This document shows, in pieces, positions 12,144 through 25,991 of a stretch of 64,000 nucleotides of DNA (position 1 is its first letter; each line of letters begins with the position of its first letter). The translations under genes and the position numbers were made by a program. The notes beneath the pieces are model-generated. The model had not been told where the DNA came from, ran no database searches, and saw only the letters and a list, made by a program, of their open reading frames with translations. Source of the DNA: Alisma plantago-aquatica (taxonomy: Eukaryota > Streptophyta > Magnoliopsida > Alismatales > Alismataceae); NCBI GenBank assembly GCA_963693085.1, contig OY856410.1, positions 884,453,335 through 884,517,334 on the forward strand. Reading direction: 5' to 3'.

Positions 12144-15100
12144 TTATTCTATGGGCAGAAGACCCATCTCCCTCGACGAACTGAGTACTTGCTTTCTAGC
12201 TAGACCCTTAGTAAGTGGATCAGTAATGTTACTAGTAGATTTCACATACTCTATAGATATGACCCCTCGGGTGATGTGATCTATCACATCTTCATACCTT
12301 AATCTCATATAGCGCTTTCCCAAGTTGCCTTTAGATTGCTTAGCTTTGTCTATGGCTGCTTTATTATCACATAATAAGCAAACAGGAGGAAATGGTTTAG
12401 AAATAATAGGCAGATCAATAAGTAACTTTCTAAGCCATTCAGCCTGACAACAAGCTAAATCTAAAGCAATAAACTCATCCTCCATTGTGGATCTAGCTCT
12501 CACAGTTTGCTTGGATGATTTCCAAGAAACTGCACCTCCTCCAAGGAAAAATACATACCCACTGGTAGATTTGGTTTCATGTGAATCTGAAATCCAGTTA
12601 GTGTCGGTATATCCTTCTAATATAGGTGGAAAACCAGTATAATGAAGGTTGTACGTAGTTGTACCTTTAAGGTACTTATACACTCTTTCCAAAGATTTCC
12701 AGTGGTCCTCAATAGGACAGCTAGTGTACCTGCTCAACCTGCTTATAGTATAAGAAATATCGGGCCTAGTGCAATTAGTAAGGTACATAAAGCTTCTTAT
12801 AACTTGAGCATATCTATGTTGATCTACAGGAGTGCCCTTATGTACAACAAGATGTAAACTAGCATCATAAGGTGTACTAATAGGAGTACAATCAAACATA
12901 TCAAATATGTGCAAGATTTTATCAACATAATGAGTTTGATTAAGTATATAACCAGGAGTAGATCTACTCAATTTAATACCAAGTATTACATCAACAAGTC
13001 CTAAATCTTTCATATCAAAATTGCTAGCAATAAAAGATTTAGTTTCAGATATAATTTTAGAATTAGATCCAAATAGCAATATATCATCTACATATAAACA
13101 CATTATTATGCAGGAATCATTAACAGTTTTAGAATAAATACAACGATCAGATTCATTCATAATAAATCCAACAGATAAAACAATTTTGTCAAACTTATCA
13201 TTCCACTGTTTAGGTGCTTGTTTCAGTCCATACAAGGACTTGATAAGTCTACAAACTTTGTGTTCTTGTCTAGGTGCTACAAAGCCTTCAGGATGATCCA
13301 TATAGATCTCTTCTTCAAGATCTCCATTCAAGAAGGTTGTCTTAACATCCATTTGATGGATTTCAAGCTTATGGATTGCAGCTAAAGCAACCAGGACACG
13401 AATGGAAGATATTTTGGTTACGGGTGCATATGTATCAAAGTAATCAAATCTTTCCTTTTGACTAAAGCCTTTGGCTACTAATCTGGCCTTAAACTTATCA
13501 ACGGAACCATCTGCCCTCATCTTCTTTCTAAACACCCATTTACATCCAATAGTTTTGTAGCCTGGAGGAAGCTCAGTTAGAATCCAAGTTTGATTGCTCA
13601 TTATTGATTCTATTTCATTATCAACAGCTTCCTTCCAAAAGATAGAGTCTATGAATTTCATGGCATCCTCATAGGTATGTGGGTCTTCTTCTACTATGAA
13701 GGTGTAGAAGTGGGGACCATAATTCTTATCAATTTTAGTCCTTTTACCCCTACCTAGATCACTCGGAGGTTCATTTACTGGGAGTTCATGTTCTATTTCA
13801 TAAGAAGGTGGAACTACAAGAGGTTTAGCAGGAGAAGAAGAAGAGGGATTTTCACTAACTTGCCTAGGAACCTTTTCCTTAAGAGGAAAGATAGTTTCAT
13901 AATAGACAACATCTACATGTCTAGTCTCCAGTATAGAGTTAACTCTAATGTCTGAGATTTCAGATTTTATTACTAGGAATCTATTGGCATTACTATTTTC
14001 AACATATCCTATAAAGACAGTTTGAACAGTCTTAGGTCCTAGTTTTCTCTTCTTATTCTCAGGGATCTTCACCTTGGCCAAACACCCCCACACTTTGAGG
14101 TATTTCAAACAGGGTTTCTTGTTAAGCCAAAGTTCATAGGGTGTTTTGTCAAGGTGCTTAAAAGGGATGCGGTTAAGAAGGTAATTGGTTGTATGAAGGG
14201 ATTCCCCCCACAGTCTGTGACTAAGTCCAGACTCGGCTAGCATTGAGTTGACCATGTCAATCAATGTTCTATTCTTCCTCTCAACAACTCCATTAGATTG
14301 AGGATTATATGGGGGCAGTGGTTTCATAAATAAGGCCATGGTCCTCACAAAACTTGTTAAGTTCATTAGAAGTGTACTCACCACCTCTATCAGACCTCAC
14401 TCTCTTAATGTTCTTCTCTAGTTGTTTCTCTACTTGGGTTTTATAGATTCTGAATTTTTCTAATTGTTCATCCTTAGTTTTCAGCAAGAAAATAGAAAAA
14501 TATTTCGAAAAATCATCTATAAAGGTAACAAAGTATCTCATACCATCATGATTAAGAACATGCTTTAAATCACAAATATCAGTATGAATTAACTCAAGCA
14601 AGGATGTACTACGATCTACTACTGATTTAAATGGCTTCTTAGGAAGCTTAGCTTGCATACAAACTTGGCATCTATCAGAAATATCAATATGTGTCTTAGG
14701 AATCAGATCTAAATGAATCATGTGTTTCATCATATTTTTATTCACATGACCAAGACGTGCATGACAAACATCACTAGTTTCAGAAACTAAAATAGTAGAA
14801 GATATTTCATTATTAGAAGAAGCATTACATGAAATAGATGATTGTTTAATCAAACAACTACAAGTGTATACAAGACCAATGTAAGAACCATTCTTAGAAA
14901 TAACAACTCTATTGCCTTGACATAACAAGGTATAACCAGAATGTTGTAAAACAACTTGACTATTCAAATTTCTACAGAAAGAAGGTACATGTTGGACATC
15001 ATGTAATCTAAGGACATTCCCAGAAGTAAGCTTTATGTCAACACGTCCAAGCCAGCAATCGGGATGGTGGATGAATGATCTCCCCATTTGATCACTCTAC

Positions 15101-15356
15101 TGGATTCGGCCTGGTAGGTAGAAAAGAGGGATTGGTCAAAGCAAATATGGCAGGTGGCACCGGAGTCCAAGTACCAATCTGAGGATAAGTCAGCAAAAAG
15201 AATAGAACGATTTTCTAACCTTTCTATAGAAGAGGAAGGGACCGCCCCCATAGTGATCATATTTACTTTAGGATTTTTAGGATCCTGGACATTGTGCTTT
15301 ATCTGACCTTTGCGAAATCTGTACACATTCGCTAAGTGGCCAGGTTTATCACACAC
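12144..15356 (-). pseudogene. pol: Copia-1 pol polyprotein (protease, integrase, reverse transcriptase, RNase H), frameshifted
   Basis: Minus-strand frames 15033-15356, 14305-15087 and 12144-14384 encode successive parts of a Ty1/copia polyprotein, in copia order. The first holds a partial zinc knuckle (CDKPGH) and the aspartic protease motif DSGATCH. The second has a GAG-pre-integrase His-Cys region (HARLGHVNKN, CQVCMQAK) and the integrase core start (HTDICDL, FIDDFSKY). The third completes the integrase ([13 protein letters not shown]), then shows reverse transcriptase ([24 protein letters not shown], catalytic [10 protein letters not shown]) and RNase H ([24 protein letters not shown]). 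The 746-residue third frame is uninterrupted. Overlaps at 14305-14384 and 15033-15087 mark two frameshifts, so no full polyprotein can be made. I cannot assign the copia clade with confidence. Confidence 0.92.
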
Positions 15357-15978
15357 AAAGAAGACACATTTTTCTCCTTGATCACGATTATTATTACTCT
15401 AATTTTGGTGGTGCTTGCCGCCCTTAAAGGAAGGTTTAGATTTCTTATAGAGATGGGATTGGTTGGGTTGTAACCTTTAGCCATGGATTTAGACACTAAG
15501 TTTTGGTATTCTAGGACTTGAGGCGAAACAAGTTTATCATCAACCATATTATATGTTAGCCATTCATCAAAGGTGTAACACTCAAGACCAGTGTCTTCTA
15601 GACCAAATTTAGAGTCTAAGGCAGTTCAAGAGCAGTTGGGATCCTATGGTAGATGTCACACAGTTCATCGGATAAGGCTTATAGGATCCTACCATGACAA
15701 AGGTAATCAGTTTACTTAGAAATAGGAGTGGGGACAACCGGTTCAGGAACAACGGGTTTAGGTTGATCTTCTCCAATAAGGAGGTTTTCTGGTTGTGGTG
15801 TAGGCACCGCAGGTGTAGACTCATCAGGAGGTAAGATGGAGGACATAAGTCCAAGGGATGTGAGCCAAAATCGCATTTTCTGTTGCCAACGATGGAAGTG
15901 CAAACCAGAAAAGCATTCTGGATGAAGGGAGGCTACATCATCAAGTGATAGCATAGTTTTTGAATCTATATTACTCAA
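15332..15978 (-). pseudogene. gag: Copia-1 gag remnant, frameshifted
   Basis: Reading leftwards from 15978, the start region MSNIDSKTMLSLDDVASL and then FSGLHFHRWQQKMRFWL resemble the gag N-terminus of plant copia elements. That region holds a W-Q-x-K-M-R-x-W-L pattern typical of the family. The frame changes near 15720 and again near 15547, where TFDEWLTYNMVDDKL continues toward the zinc knuckle. The region is shorter than an intact gag of this group, so some of it is probably deleted. It lies upstream of pol in the same element. Confidence 0.75.
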
Positions 15979-16094
15979 ATAGGAATTAATATATATATCT
16001 AATTACCAACTATCTAGGAATGAACTGGTATGTCTATGCAATTATTTATACAATCTAAAGCAGAGCAGTAAACGGATTACTCTGTCTTGAAAAA

Positions 16095-17018
16095 TGTTGG
16101 AAAATAGTGGTTACCGTAGCTTTGTAAGACAGATGTTAATTAGATATTGCAAGCAGTTAACCACCAAAACGTAGCAGTAATATTAACTGTAAATCAGATT
16201 CGGAGAAAACGGCAAATGAGTTTAGAAATCAAACACCAGAGCTTGAAGATGAAGGTGTGTGAAACACTATCTTCAAGACAGATTCCGCCGCTCCTAGCAT
16301 GAGCGTCTCTGATGGTCTATCTCCAAGATTCAGCCACCCCAACTCTGGTACAGCCACTCGGTGCAAGCGAGAGTGTTGTGTTGAAATTGTTCCTTAGCCC
16401 TTGGTCACAAACAGCAAAACGGACGTTACGAAGTACTCGCCGGCGCAAGACAGCAGCAAGGTGTGGTGGTGTTTGGGAGAATAGGCTTGTTGTGGTGGAG
16501 AAAGGAACAAAGGAGCACGAAGGTAACCTCATTACAATAGGAAAGGAAGTAGTGTATAGCAGTGAAGGAACTAGCGTACAACAGTAAAGTAACCGCAACT
16601 TTGTACTGGAGGAAAGGAACCACAGTACAACACTAAAGTAACTGCGGTACAACAACAAAGGAACCGCGATTACAAGAACCAGTGTATATCGGGAAAGGAA
16701 CTGTTGTAGATCTCTCTCTATCTCTAGGTGTGTTTTGTATATCTCTGTCAAATGAGATCAGACGCCTCCTTATATGGAGCACGTCTCAGCCGCCGCGGTA
16801 ACTGCCCGCACATGTTGGTCTCTCCAACGTGCGTCATTAACATCAGTTTAATGGTAGGCTTTAACGGGTAGTCAAGAGAGGTTTATTGGTGTGTCTTAAA
16901 CGCTATCAACCGAACTCCAAATGACGCAACACAGAAAACAAAGTGTCGTTTCGGGACATACAAAACAAAATAAATTATTTCATAAAAAAATAAATCCACG
17001 CACGCACCGAACCGAACC
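16095..17018 (-). repeat. Copia-1 right LTR, first part
   Basis: Matches 10397 to about 11320 of the left LTR with many substitutions. It breaks at GAACC, where the gypsy element begins, and resumes at 30117. Confidence 0.92.
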
Positions 17019-20000
17019 TGTGACACCCCACCATCACATAGACATCAAGGTGACACGTAAAAATGCACAGAAACACCATAAACCACATATTACTGAAAAC
17101 ACAGGTTAATTAAAACTGATTTCAGAAAGCATACATAAGAGAACTTTTGCATCCAAATCCTGTAGAGAAACATATTATATAATTATTACAAGCCTTGATA
17201 CAGGTTCACAGCTTATCAGAACCAGCTATACTGTCAGCACCAGAGTTCATCACATGTTTATACATACATAACGGGCCACATAAGGCCAGCAGTAGGATAT
17301 ACAAAATTACAACAACTAGTCATCGTGAAACGTCGTCAAACACCTCTAAGGACTTGAGAGTACAAGGATGACTCTAGGAATCTAAAACCACCAAAACAGC
17401 AGCATGTCTATCTCTTACCTTCTACTGCTCTTCCTCTTGTTGCTCGGCTGCAACTTGACGACCACCACCACATCTAACGCGATCACCTAAAAAGGTTGTA
17501 AACCAGCGAGGTGAGACACACAGTCCCAACAAGAAACATAACTCCCCCCCCCCCGAAACTATAAAACCTCAGACGATTAAAGCAGATAAAGTAGATAGTT
17601 GGTAAAGACATATAATGAGAGCAACATACTGAGAAATACCATTATTACCATCAATCTTACCAAGATATCCAGGAGGCATATAACCAAATATTTCTTTATG
17701 TAACATGATTGAGAAGATAAGCTTTATAAGAACTTATCACAAAATATAAGGATCATACACATAACTGCAAGGTATAACTAGATCAGCTATATAAGCGAGG
17801 TCTTAATCAATGTTCCGTGTTTTGCTCTAAGCAGTATATACTATTTGGTTGGATTATGTTTTGTTATTCCCTGAGGAAGTGAGTTGTCCCTGCTCAAATA
17901 CAACCTTTGGCTATGAAGCCCAAAAACAGGTGCCATACAAGGTCAATGGGAGAGCCGGACTCCATGACCTCACCTCCTTGTGGTCAGTGCACGAAAACCA
18001 AAGCAGGACCACAGTCTCATGCTTATATGGTCTCAGCCTTAGGGTCAGCTCCACAAGAAACCCATATCTCTACCTCACCTTGGCACAGGTGCTAGTATCC
18101 TTTTGAGCCACGGGCCTGATCGCCGTGCTCTTGAGCCATGAATGCATTCATGCTCTAACTCATTGATTCATGGGCCTTTTCATCATGCTCCATATATCAT
18201 GAGTCTACAACCACAGTTGTACTCTAATCCTACTATTTTTGGCTAGGAGAAAACCTTGCATATTCAACAATATGCGCTCCAGGTAATCCCGCAGGATAAA
18301 CCTATTTCACCATCACCAAATCTGACGATGATGGATCTATGTCCAGAGAAAACTACATAATATGTTCCACTATAATTAATTAGTATATTTTAAGTGAGTT
18401 GTTGAGGCAACCAAGTTGTAAAACATAAACAACATTGAGCTACATTAATACTGTTATTATCACATTATCTTGGGATCTCAATCCCTCCTCACAGATTGCT
18501 ACTGCTTCTCAAGGCATCAACATCCCTCATCAACATCCTGGGATCGCAATCCCCTATCTCATCATCAAAGGATAAGACCTCAACTAGGCACTCAACCTTT
18601 ATTAGGTCCTCATACCTATCTCATCATACTAGTGATGCATGTTATCTCATCAACAAGGATTATAATCATTTCGTGTTATTCAAAGCACATAAACCTCATA
18701 GCTCTTACCTGGCTATGAATCCATTTAATATACCTGCATGGTTAGTATGCACATCAAGAGAGATAACTTAAAATTGCCAGACATAGTTCTTACAGATTAT
18801 CATGTCATTCGGATTTGCAGATGCACATGTCATGATTATAAATATGTGTGTCATAGTGTATCAATTACATTACTGCTATCAAATCATGGGCATCCATTTA
18901 TGCTCTTTACCTTATAAACATGGGCAAATATCTTATCATCTTAAACGACATCATCTTTAAGCATCAAACATACCACTACTTTACAAACCATTATTCATAT
19001 TTCATTATAAACAAGGATGTGATTACATGATAAAGAACTACTTCCTAGGGTTTCTGGGTTGGACATGACCCTCACCAAAGGTGCTTGCTATCCTCACTAG
19101 AAGTGTGATGGGTAGTGCAACCTTCACTATAGGCAGTATCGGATAGGATACCTACTCTCACAAAGGCTCTATCGACTAGGGCATCCAACCCTAAGGTGTT
19201 ATGCTGCCATATCCGCCATCATCATGTCGTGCACTTATGCATAGAGGGTGATGAGCAGACCAACACCCAGGGTATCGTGCAACTGGTTCAAGAACTATGT
19301 CGTGCATCCAGGTACTAAGGGATGTGTCGTGCATCACAACTACCCAACGACCAAGAACTCTATCGCCCATCTAGGGTTAGGGTTGCATGCTGGGCAGCCT
19401 GCATCACTTCATCAGCTAAGGGTCATATCGACCAGGATCATGGCACCCAAGACCAAACCCTAATGCCCAACCAGCACACCATATCGTCCAAGACATCATG
19501 TCGTCCAAGGCACCTTATCATCCATGGGCAAGGTGGCCAATAAGGCACCATGTCGGGCAACAAGGTTAACAGAACTTAACTCAACATATTGACCAAGACA
19601 ACTCTAGAAGAGGGTATCGTGCAAGGACACAAGGATCATATCAGTTAAGGCATATCGTGCAAGCTCACCACAAGATCAAGAGAGCCATATCGGGCACAAA
19701 GCCAACCAAACACATCATATCGGCCAAGATAAAACCCTAGACCAAGGGAGGTGTTTCCGGAAACACTACTACAAGGTGTATCGTGTAAGGCACCAAGCTC
19801 ATCCGGACAAGGTCAACATCAATCTCAAGATCACCATCATCAAAACCATAAAAGATCAAGAGGATTGGCTCACCTCTCAACAACCAAGAGAGAGGGGTCT
19901 TGCACAACCTCCATCAGCAATCGGGCAACATGATGGATCATCTCCATTTCGGCGAAGGTCTCAACCACTACTAGGTCATCACTCAACCAAGGATGACCTC

Positions 20001-21156
20001 TCAAATCCATGGTGAGAGAAGAGTGTTGCCCAAGCAACTAGAGTATAGACTCACATCTCAACAACCAAGTGAGAGGGGTGTTTCCTATATCACTAAAGCC
20101 AAACTCACTTCTCAAGACCAAAGGAGAGAAAGGGGTATTGCCCCAAAGAAAACCCTACTCCATAGGTTCGGCCAACAAGGTCAAAGCACATCCAACACAT
20201 CCATTATAGCAACAAGATCATAAATCAAGATCAAAGGTGCAAACTAGAGCAAGAAACATATCTAACAACATGCATGGCCGATCATGATCATATGTGAACA
20301 TGCAACATAAAAGAAGGTAGTATAGTTAGGGTTAGAAGTTATGTAACCCACCTTAAGCAAGCTCATCAAGCTCCAAAGCTCCAAGCTTTAAGCTCAAGCA
20401 CCACCACAAGAGGAAGAAGGAGACTCCAAGGAGAAGGATTGGCCACCACGCTTAGCTCCTCCAAGAGTATCGGCCACCAAGGTTGCAAAGGAGAGGTGTC
20501 ATTCACTAAGGAAGAGGGGAAACTAAGGAACTAAATGGATCCTTAGCAAGAGAAAGGACATACATATATAAAAGAGGGTGGAGGAGAAAACAAGGCAATG
20601 TGTCACCTACCTAGGGACACTTGTCCATGGGAAATGCCACCATCTCATCCTACCTCATACACATGTCCAAGGCAATTGCCACATGCAAGCATCATGCACC
20701 AAGTGTTCACTAGAGTGGTGACACAAATGAAGCTAGGAGTCAAAGATGGTCCATGGCTGACACACCTCACTCCCTTACCCGACAAAGCCCCATGGGCGAC
20801 ACACCCATGGCCGACACCAAGATCTTTTTCCCGATACTGGGTCCAACAAGGAAGAGAAAGGCCCAAACAAGGTGAAACAAAGCCCAACAAAGATCAACAA
20901 AGCCCAAGGCAACTCAAGCAATGCGCCCAACCCTTCCTCTCAATTCTAGAGGAAGCAAGGAGAGAGAAAACCATCTCTCAAGGTGACAAACTTGCTCATC
21001 AACTCTAGATTTAGGTTATTTTCAAGTAGCACCTCCAACTCTCAACAAAGCACAAACAAACCCTAATCACCACTAAAGGTGATTAGCAAGCAACTAAACA
21101 CCAGGGTTAGGCAAAGCAAATAGGAAAAGCCCAAAATAGAGGTCAGGGTCCTTACA
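17019..21156 (-). repeat. Gypsy left LTR (3' LTR), 4138 bp
   Basis: Starts TGTGACACCCCACCATC and ends GGTCCTTACA. It contains a run of degenerate repeats of the form TRTCGNSCAAG between about 19140 and 19780, then blocks with CTCTCAACAACCAAG. A TATATATG-type TATA candidate (minus strand) lies near 20565. Open frames inside (for example 20598-21008) have no domain and differ between the two LTRs. Confidence 0.92.
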
Positions 21157-21168
21157 AGCCATAAACCT

Positions 21169-24100
21169 CTACAAAGGGATTTTGTCCCCGAAATCCGAAG
21201 AGAAAAGCGAGGGATACTTCCTCCTCATCTCTTCCTCAAGCTCCCACGTGGCTTCCTCAACACCACGATGATGCCAAAGAACCTTCACAAGAACCACGTC
21301 CTTCTTCTTTAACTTCTTTATTCTTCTGTAAAGGATCATCACTGGACCTTCGTCGTAGGTCACATCTTCATCGAGCTCAACCTCAACTGGCTATATCACT
21401 GTCGCTGTGTCTGGATGACTTTTCTTCAACATGCTGACATGGAACACCAGATGTAACCTGTGCAACTCAGGCGGCAGCTCTAACTTGTAAGCTACTTTCC
21501 CAACACGTGCTATCACTGGATATGGTCCCATATACCTAGGTGCCAGTTTGCCTTTCCGGCCAAACCTTAGAACGCCTTTCCAAGGTGAGACCTTGAGATA
21601 CACTTTTTCTCCCACCTGGAACTCTAATGGTCGTCGGAGATTATCTGCGTATGACTTCTATCCGTCGTGTGCTGCTTTCAACTTTTGCTGTATCACTCGG
21701 ATCTTCTCTGTTGTCTGCTGCACTAACTCAGGACCCAAAAGCTGATGCTCACCAGACTCATACCAACATAGAGGAGATCAGCTCTTCCTTCCATATAGAG
21801 CCTCATAAGTAGCCATGTCGATGCTCCACTGGTAACTATTGTTGTAGGCAAACTCTATCAAACTGAGATGCACATCCCAACTGCCTAGAAACTGCAAAAC
21901 ACATGCTCGGAGAAGATCCTCCAAAGTCTGAATATTCCTTTCAGACTGTCCATCTATCTATGGGTGGAAGGCAGTATTGAACCTCAACTGCGTTCCCAAT
22001 GCTTTGTGCAACTGTTCCCAAAAATGACTCATGAACTGAGGACCTCTTTTAGAAACTATCATTGTTGGTACACCATGCAAATGCACTATCTCGTCTACAT
22101 ACACATGAGCAAGCTTCTATGTTGTATATGTTGTCTTTACCGGTATGAAGGGCATAGATTTTTTCAATATGTCCACTATCACCCAAATGACATCATGATT
22201 CCTAGTTTTCCTTGGAAGACCAACTATGAAATCCATAGTTATATGATCCCATTTCCACTGCGGTATTGGCATGGGTTGCAACGTACCTACCGGATCCTGA
22301 TGCTCAACCTTAAGTTGTTGGCATACCGCACAACTAGCCACAAACTCGGACACATCCTTCTTCAAGACAGGCCACTAATACAGACCCTTCAGATTATGAT
22401 ACATCTTGGTGACTCCTGGATGCATAGCATACATCGATGTGTGTGCTTCCTTGAGCACTAGCTTTCTCAGATCATCAACATCGGGGACCACCATCCTACC
22501 ATGATAACAAACTAGTCCATCCTCAGACTCATGGAACCCATCACGCTTTTTGCTGCCGAACTATGATCTAATCAACTGAACTGAAGCATTTGTCTGCTAT
22601 GCGTCTTTGATCTGCTGCCTCAACGTAGGCTTTACTTGCATATGTTCTAACAGTCCTGCCAATAAGGAAACTTCCAATTGCACATTCATCTGCTGCAAAG
22701 AGACAAGCATATCCCGTCTATGGCATACCAAGGAACTCAACTGTGCCTTCTTCATAGGAAGAGAAGAAGACTTTCTGCTAAGTGCATTAGCTACCATGTT
22801 CGCCTTACCATGATGATACTCAATGGTGTAATCATAATAATTGATTAGCTCCATCCAGCGATGTTGTCGCATGTTCATCTCACTCTACGAGAAGATGTAT
22901 TTCAAGTTTTTATGATCTGTAAAGATCTGACACACTTCCCCATAAAGATAGTGTCTCTAGATATTTAATGCATGAACCACCACTTCCAACTCTAAATCAT
23001 GTGTCGGATAGTTCTCCTCATGTTTCTTAAGTTGTCGTGAAGCAAAAGAAACCACATGATCTTCCTACATCAGCACACATCCTAAGCCTTTCTTGGAAGC
23101 ATCACTAGAAAACAACATAGCCTTTCCCAGGCTCTAGCAGCACCAACACTGGAGCACTAGTTAGCTTCTCCTTCAAACTTTAGAAAGCTTACTGACAATG
23201 ATCATCCCAGACAAAAGGTACATCCTTCCTGGTCAACTTTGTCATCGACAACACGATCACACTAAAGTCCTTTATAAACCTCTGGTAGTATCCTACTAAA
23301 CCCAGAAAACTACAAACTTTTGTCGGCGTCTTCGGTTGCTCCCAATCTGCAACTGACTCCACCTTCTTAGGGTCCACTATGACTCCTTCTACAGATATCA
23401 CATGACCCAAGAAAGTCACTTCTTTCAACCAGAACTCGCACTTACTAAACTTGGCATACAACTGATGTTGGCGAAGAAGAGTCAACGCTTGTCAAAGATG
23501 TTGTTCATGCTCTTGACTGTCCTGACTATATATCAAGATGTCATCTATAAAAACTACAACAAACTGATCTAGAAACAAACGAAACACCCTATTCATCAGA
23601 TCCATGAAAGCAACAGGCACATTGGTTAGCCCAAATGGCATAACCACAAACTCAAAGTGACCATACCTCATCCTAAAAGTTGACTTTGGTATGCCATCTG
23701 CCTTAATCCTCAACTGATGGTATCCAGACCGTAGATCAATCTTCAATAACATTGTAGCACCACTCAACTGAATAAACAAATAGTCTATCCTCGGTAGCGG
23801 GTACTTGTTCTTGATCGTAACTTTGTTCAACTACCGATAATCTATGCACAACCTCATCGATCCATCCTTCTTCTTTACGAATAGGACTGGAGCACCCCAT
23901 GACAATGTGCTCGGTCTGATGAAGCCTTTGTCCAACAACTCATGTAACTACTTCTTCAGTTCTGTCATCTCAGTTGGAGCCATCTTGTACGGTGTTTGTG
24001 CAACTGGTTGTGTTCCTAGTCCCAGATTGATCTCAAAATCAATCTCTCGAGGTGGGGGAACACCGGGAAACTCATATGGAAACATGTCTGCAAACTCTCA

Positions 24101-24466
24101 TACAACAGGAACCTCCTCCAGGCTAGGACCTTTCGCCTTGGTATCCACAATGTGAGCTAAGAACGCAATACATCCTTGCCGCAACAACTTCTCTACCACC
24201 ATCGCTGACACTAAACATGTCAGAAGAATCTTCCTATCACCTTGGAAGATCCATCTTTCACCATCGTCCACAAACATTACTTGCTTGGAACCACATTCCA
24301 ACACAACCTTGTACTTCTCTAGGGTATCCATCCCAAGGATTACATCGAATCCATGCATATCAAGCGGTATAAGATCCACTTGTATACTGTGTCCCGAAAA
24401 AGATAGAACACAGGATGGACACACTTCTCGAAGAATCGAGGAACCATCAAGAGGGGTTTCTAACAA
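21169..24466 (-). pseudogene. pol: Gypsy pol polyprotein (protease to chromodomain), multiple stops
   Basis: Minus-strand blocks occur in order. Protease-like sequence lies at 24098-24466 (HGFDVILGMDTLEKY). Reverse transcriptase lies at 23492-23830 ([29 protein letters not shown], catalytic [11 protein letters not shown]), and its continuation with the connection to RNase H at 23189-23485 ([20 protein letters not shown]). The end of RNase H is at 22597-22878 (YHHGKANMVANALSRK). The integrase zinc finger and core start are at 22117-22365 (CAVCQQLK, MDFIVGLPR). The integrase C-terminus is at 21391-21615 (PRYMGPYPVI, FHVSMLKK), followed by a chromodomain-like tail at 21169-21363 (VLWHHRGVEEATWELEEEM). 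Most stops between the blocks are TAG, TAA or TGA where the family has Gln, Arg or Trp. Confidence 0.9.
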
Positions 24467-24676
24467 CAGGCTATCTTACTTACAACTAACATGTAAAAGA
24501 CAACTATCAAGCGTACTACGTGTGATAAAAGAGTGTGTAGCACCCGGGTCAACCAGAACAGATATAAAGCAAGAAGAAGACAAATCATAATGAAATAACT
24601 CCATCTGACCTGCCACCACTCATGGGTTGACTATCGCCTCCGGCTGACTCATAGCATAGAATCGAGTAGTTGCATA

Positions 24677-25857
24677 CTATCCACGTCCTCTGCTTCCTCG
24701 AGCAGACGATCCCGCTTGAAATGCTTGACCGCATCCTCGCCTTCTTCTACTACTGGGTTGTTGTCTATCTGACCCTTGTTGATTCTGCCTCAGTTGTTGT
24801 GTTACTTCAACATCTCTCTTTACGTAATTTGACCTCAAGTGCCCAGTCTGTCCACAATGGTAACATGACCTACCTTCTATCTGCGGCCTGGACGGTCGTA
24901 TCTCTATTACAGAAGCTATACTATGAGCTTTGGATGGCAAAAATCCATGCCCTCTTCCCTTACTCAGATACCACTGAGATGGTACACGAAAACTCTACAT
25001 CGCGGAAGGTGCTGAAACCTTAGATTCTTGAAGCCATCAGACCTCAGTCTCTGGAACTGAGCAGGCCTTTTCCTAGTCATGGACTCCCTTTTCTCCCTGA
25101 CAGACCATTCAATCTTGCAGATGGACTCCACGAATGTGGCAAACCGCTCCCTATTTTCCAAAGCAGCAGCAGGTGTCGATAGCTCAACACTCAAACTTTT
25201 CTCAAACCGCCTGATTCTCTCATCATCTGTTGCCTCCATATGAGGACAAAACCTCAATAGATCCATAAACTTGGCTTCATACTCAGTGACGCTCATTGAT
25301 CCTTAGCACAGACGCTCAAACTGGTTGATCTTCTCATCCAGGTACGTCTTCGGGAAGTATCTGTTGATGAACTTCCCTCAGAAAACCTCCCAACTGATTA
25401 CCTCACTAGGTCGCTTCTCCTCCTCAATGGCCCACCAGTGGCCAGCACTACCTTTCATAAGGTAGACAGTGTGCTTGACTTTGTCTACTTCAGGGATGTT
25501 GAGGATCCAGAAGGCCTTCTCGAGACCGGTCAGCTACAGATCTGCATCCGTTGGATCAGTCATTCTAGTGTAATCTGAAGCTTCGACTCGGCAAAGCTGC
25601 TAAAAGGTCTTCCCAATACCTAATGATTCACCATGGGGAGCCTGTGCTCTTTGCGGAGGCACTGGCACTCTTTCCACCATGTGATTCATCATAGCCATCA
25701 ACTGCCCCATAAGGTGTTGATAGGCAGGGTTTTCGAAAATGGTCGGGTCAAGTTGGGAGACCCCAGGCACCTGATCTTCATGTGCCTGCACTCTAGCTCC
25801 ATCAACTGATGCAGCATCACTGCTCTTGGCAGCATGTTCTTCATGGTTTCCAGACAT
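24677..25857 (-). pseudogene. gag: Gypsy gag, broken
   Basis: The N-terminal frame 25600-25857 starts MSGNHEEHAAKSSDAAS and precedes a retrotransposon-gag region. In that region the pattern INRYFP...K...F..L...SMSVTEYEAKFMDLLRFCP can be followed across in-frame stops down to 24964. A CCHC zinc knuckle (CYHCGQTGHLRSNYVKRD) at 24677-24940 has the spacing C-x2-C-x4-H but lacks the last Cys (V instead). Three stops traced between 25300 and 25540 are TGA, TAA and TAG replacing probable Arg, Gln and Gln codons. The gag sits directly downstream of the primer-binding site, as expected. Confidence 0.85.
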
Positions 25858-25970
25858 CTTTAAGCTTTTAGTTCTGTTGAGGGCAGAAGATTATTGTAAG
25901 AAAATCCGGGAAACTCACAAGAACAGGCACAACCCTAGTCCTAGATCCCTGTAGACTCAATGAACATAGA

Positions 25971-25982
25971 ACTCTGATACCA
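25971..25982 (-). other. Primer-binding site for initiator tRNA-Met (gypsy)
   Basis: The minus strand reads TGGTATCAGAGT, nine bases inside the 5' LTR. It is complementary to the 3' end of plant initiator tRNA-Met (family consensus TGGTATCAGAGC), with one change at the last position. Confidence 0.85.
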
Positions 25983-25991
25983 AACCAACTC

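Noticed and set aside
20598..21008. Open frame of 136 codons inside the gypsy LTR
   Set aside because: It lies in an LTR, has no domain, and the equivalent frame in the other LTR (29558-29941) differs in length and end, so it is a chance frame.
25971..25982. tRNA-Met-like sequence as a tRNA gene
   Set aside because: Only the 3' complement is present, at the position of a primer-binding site; no cloverleaf can be formed.
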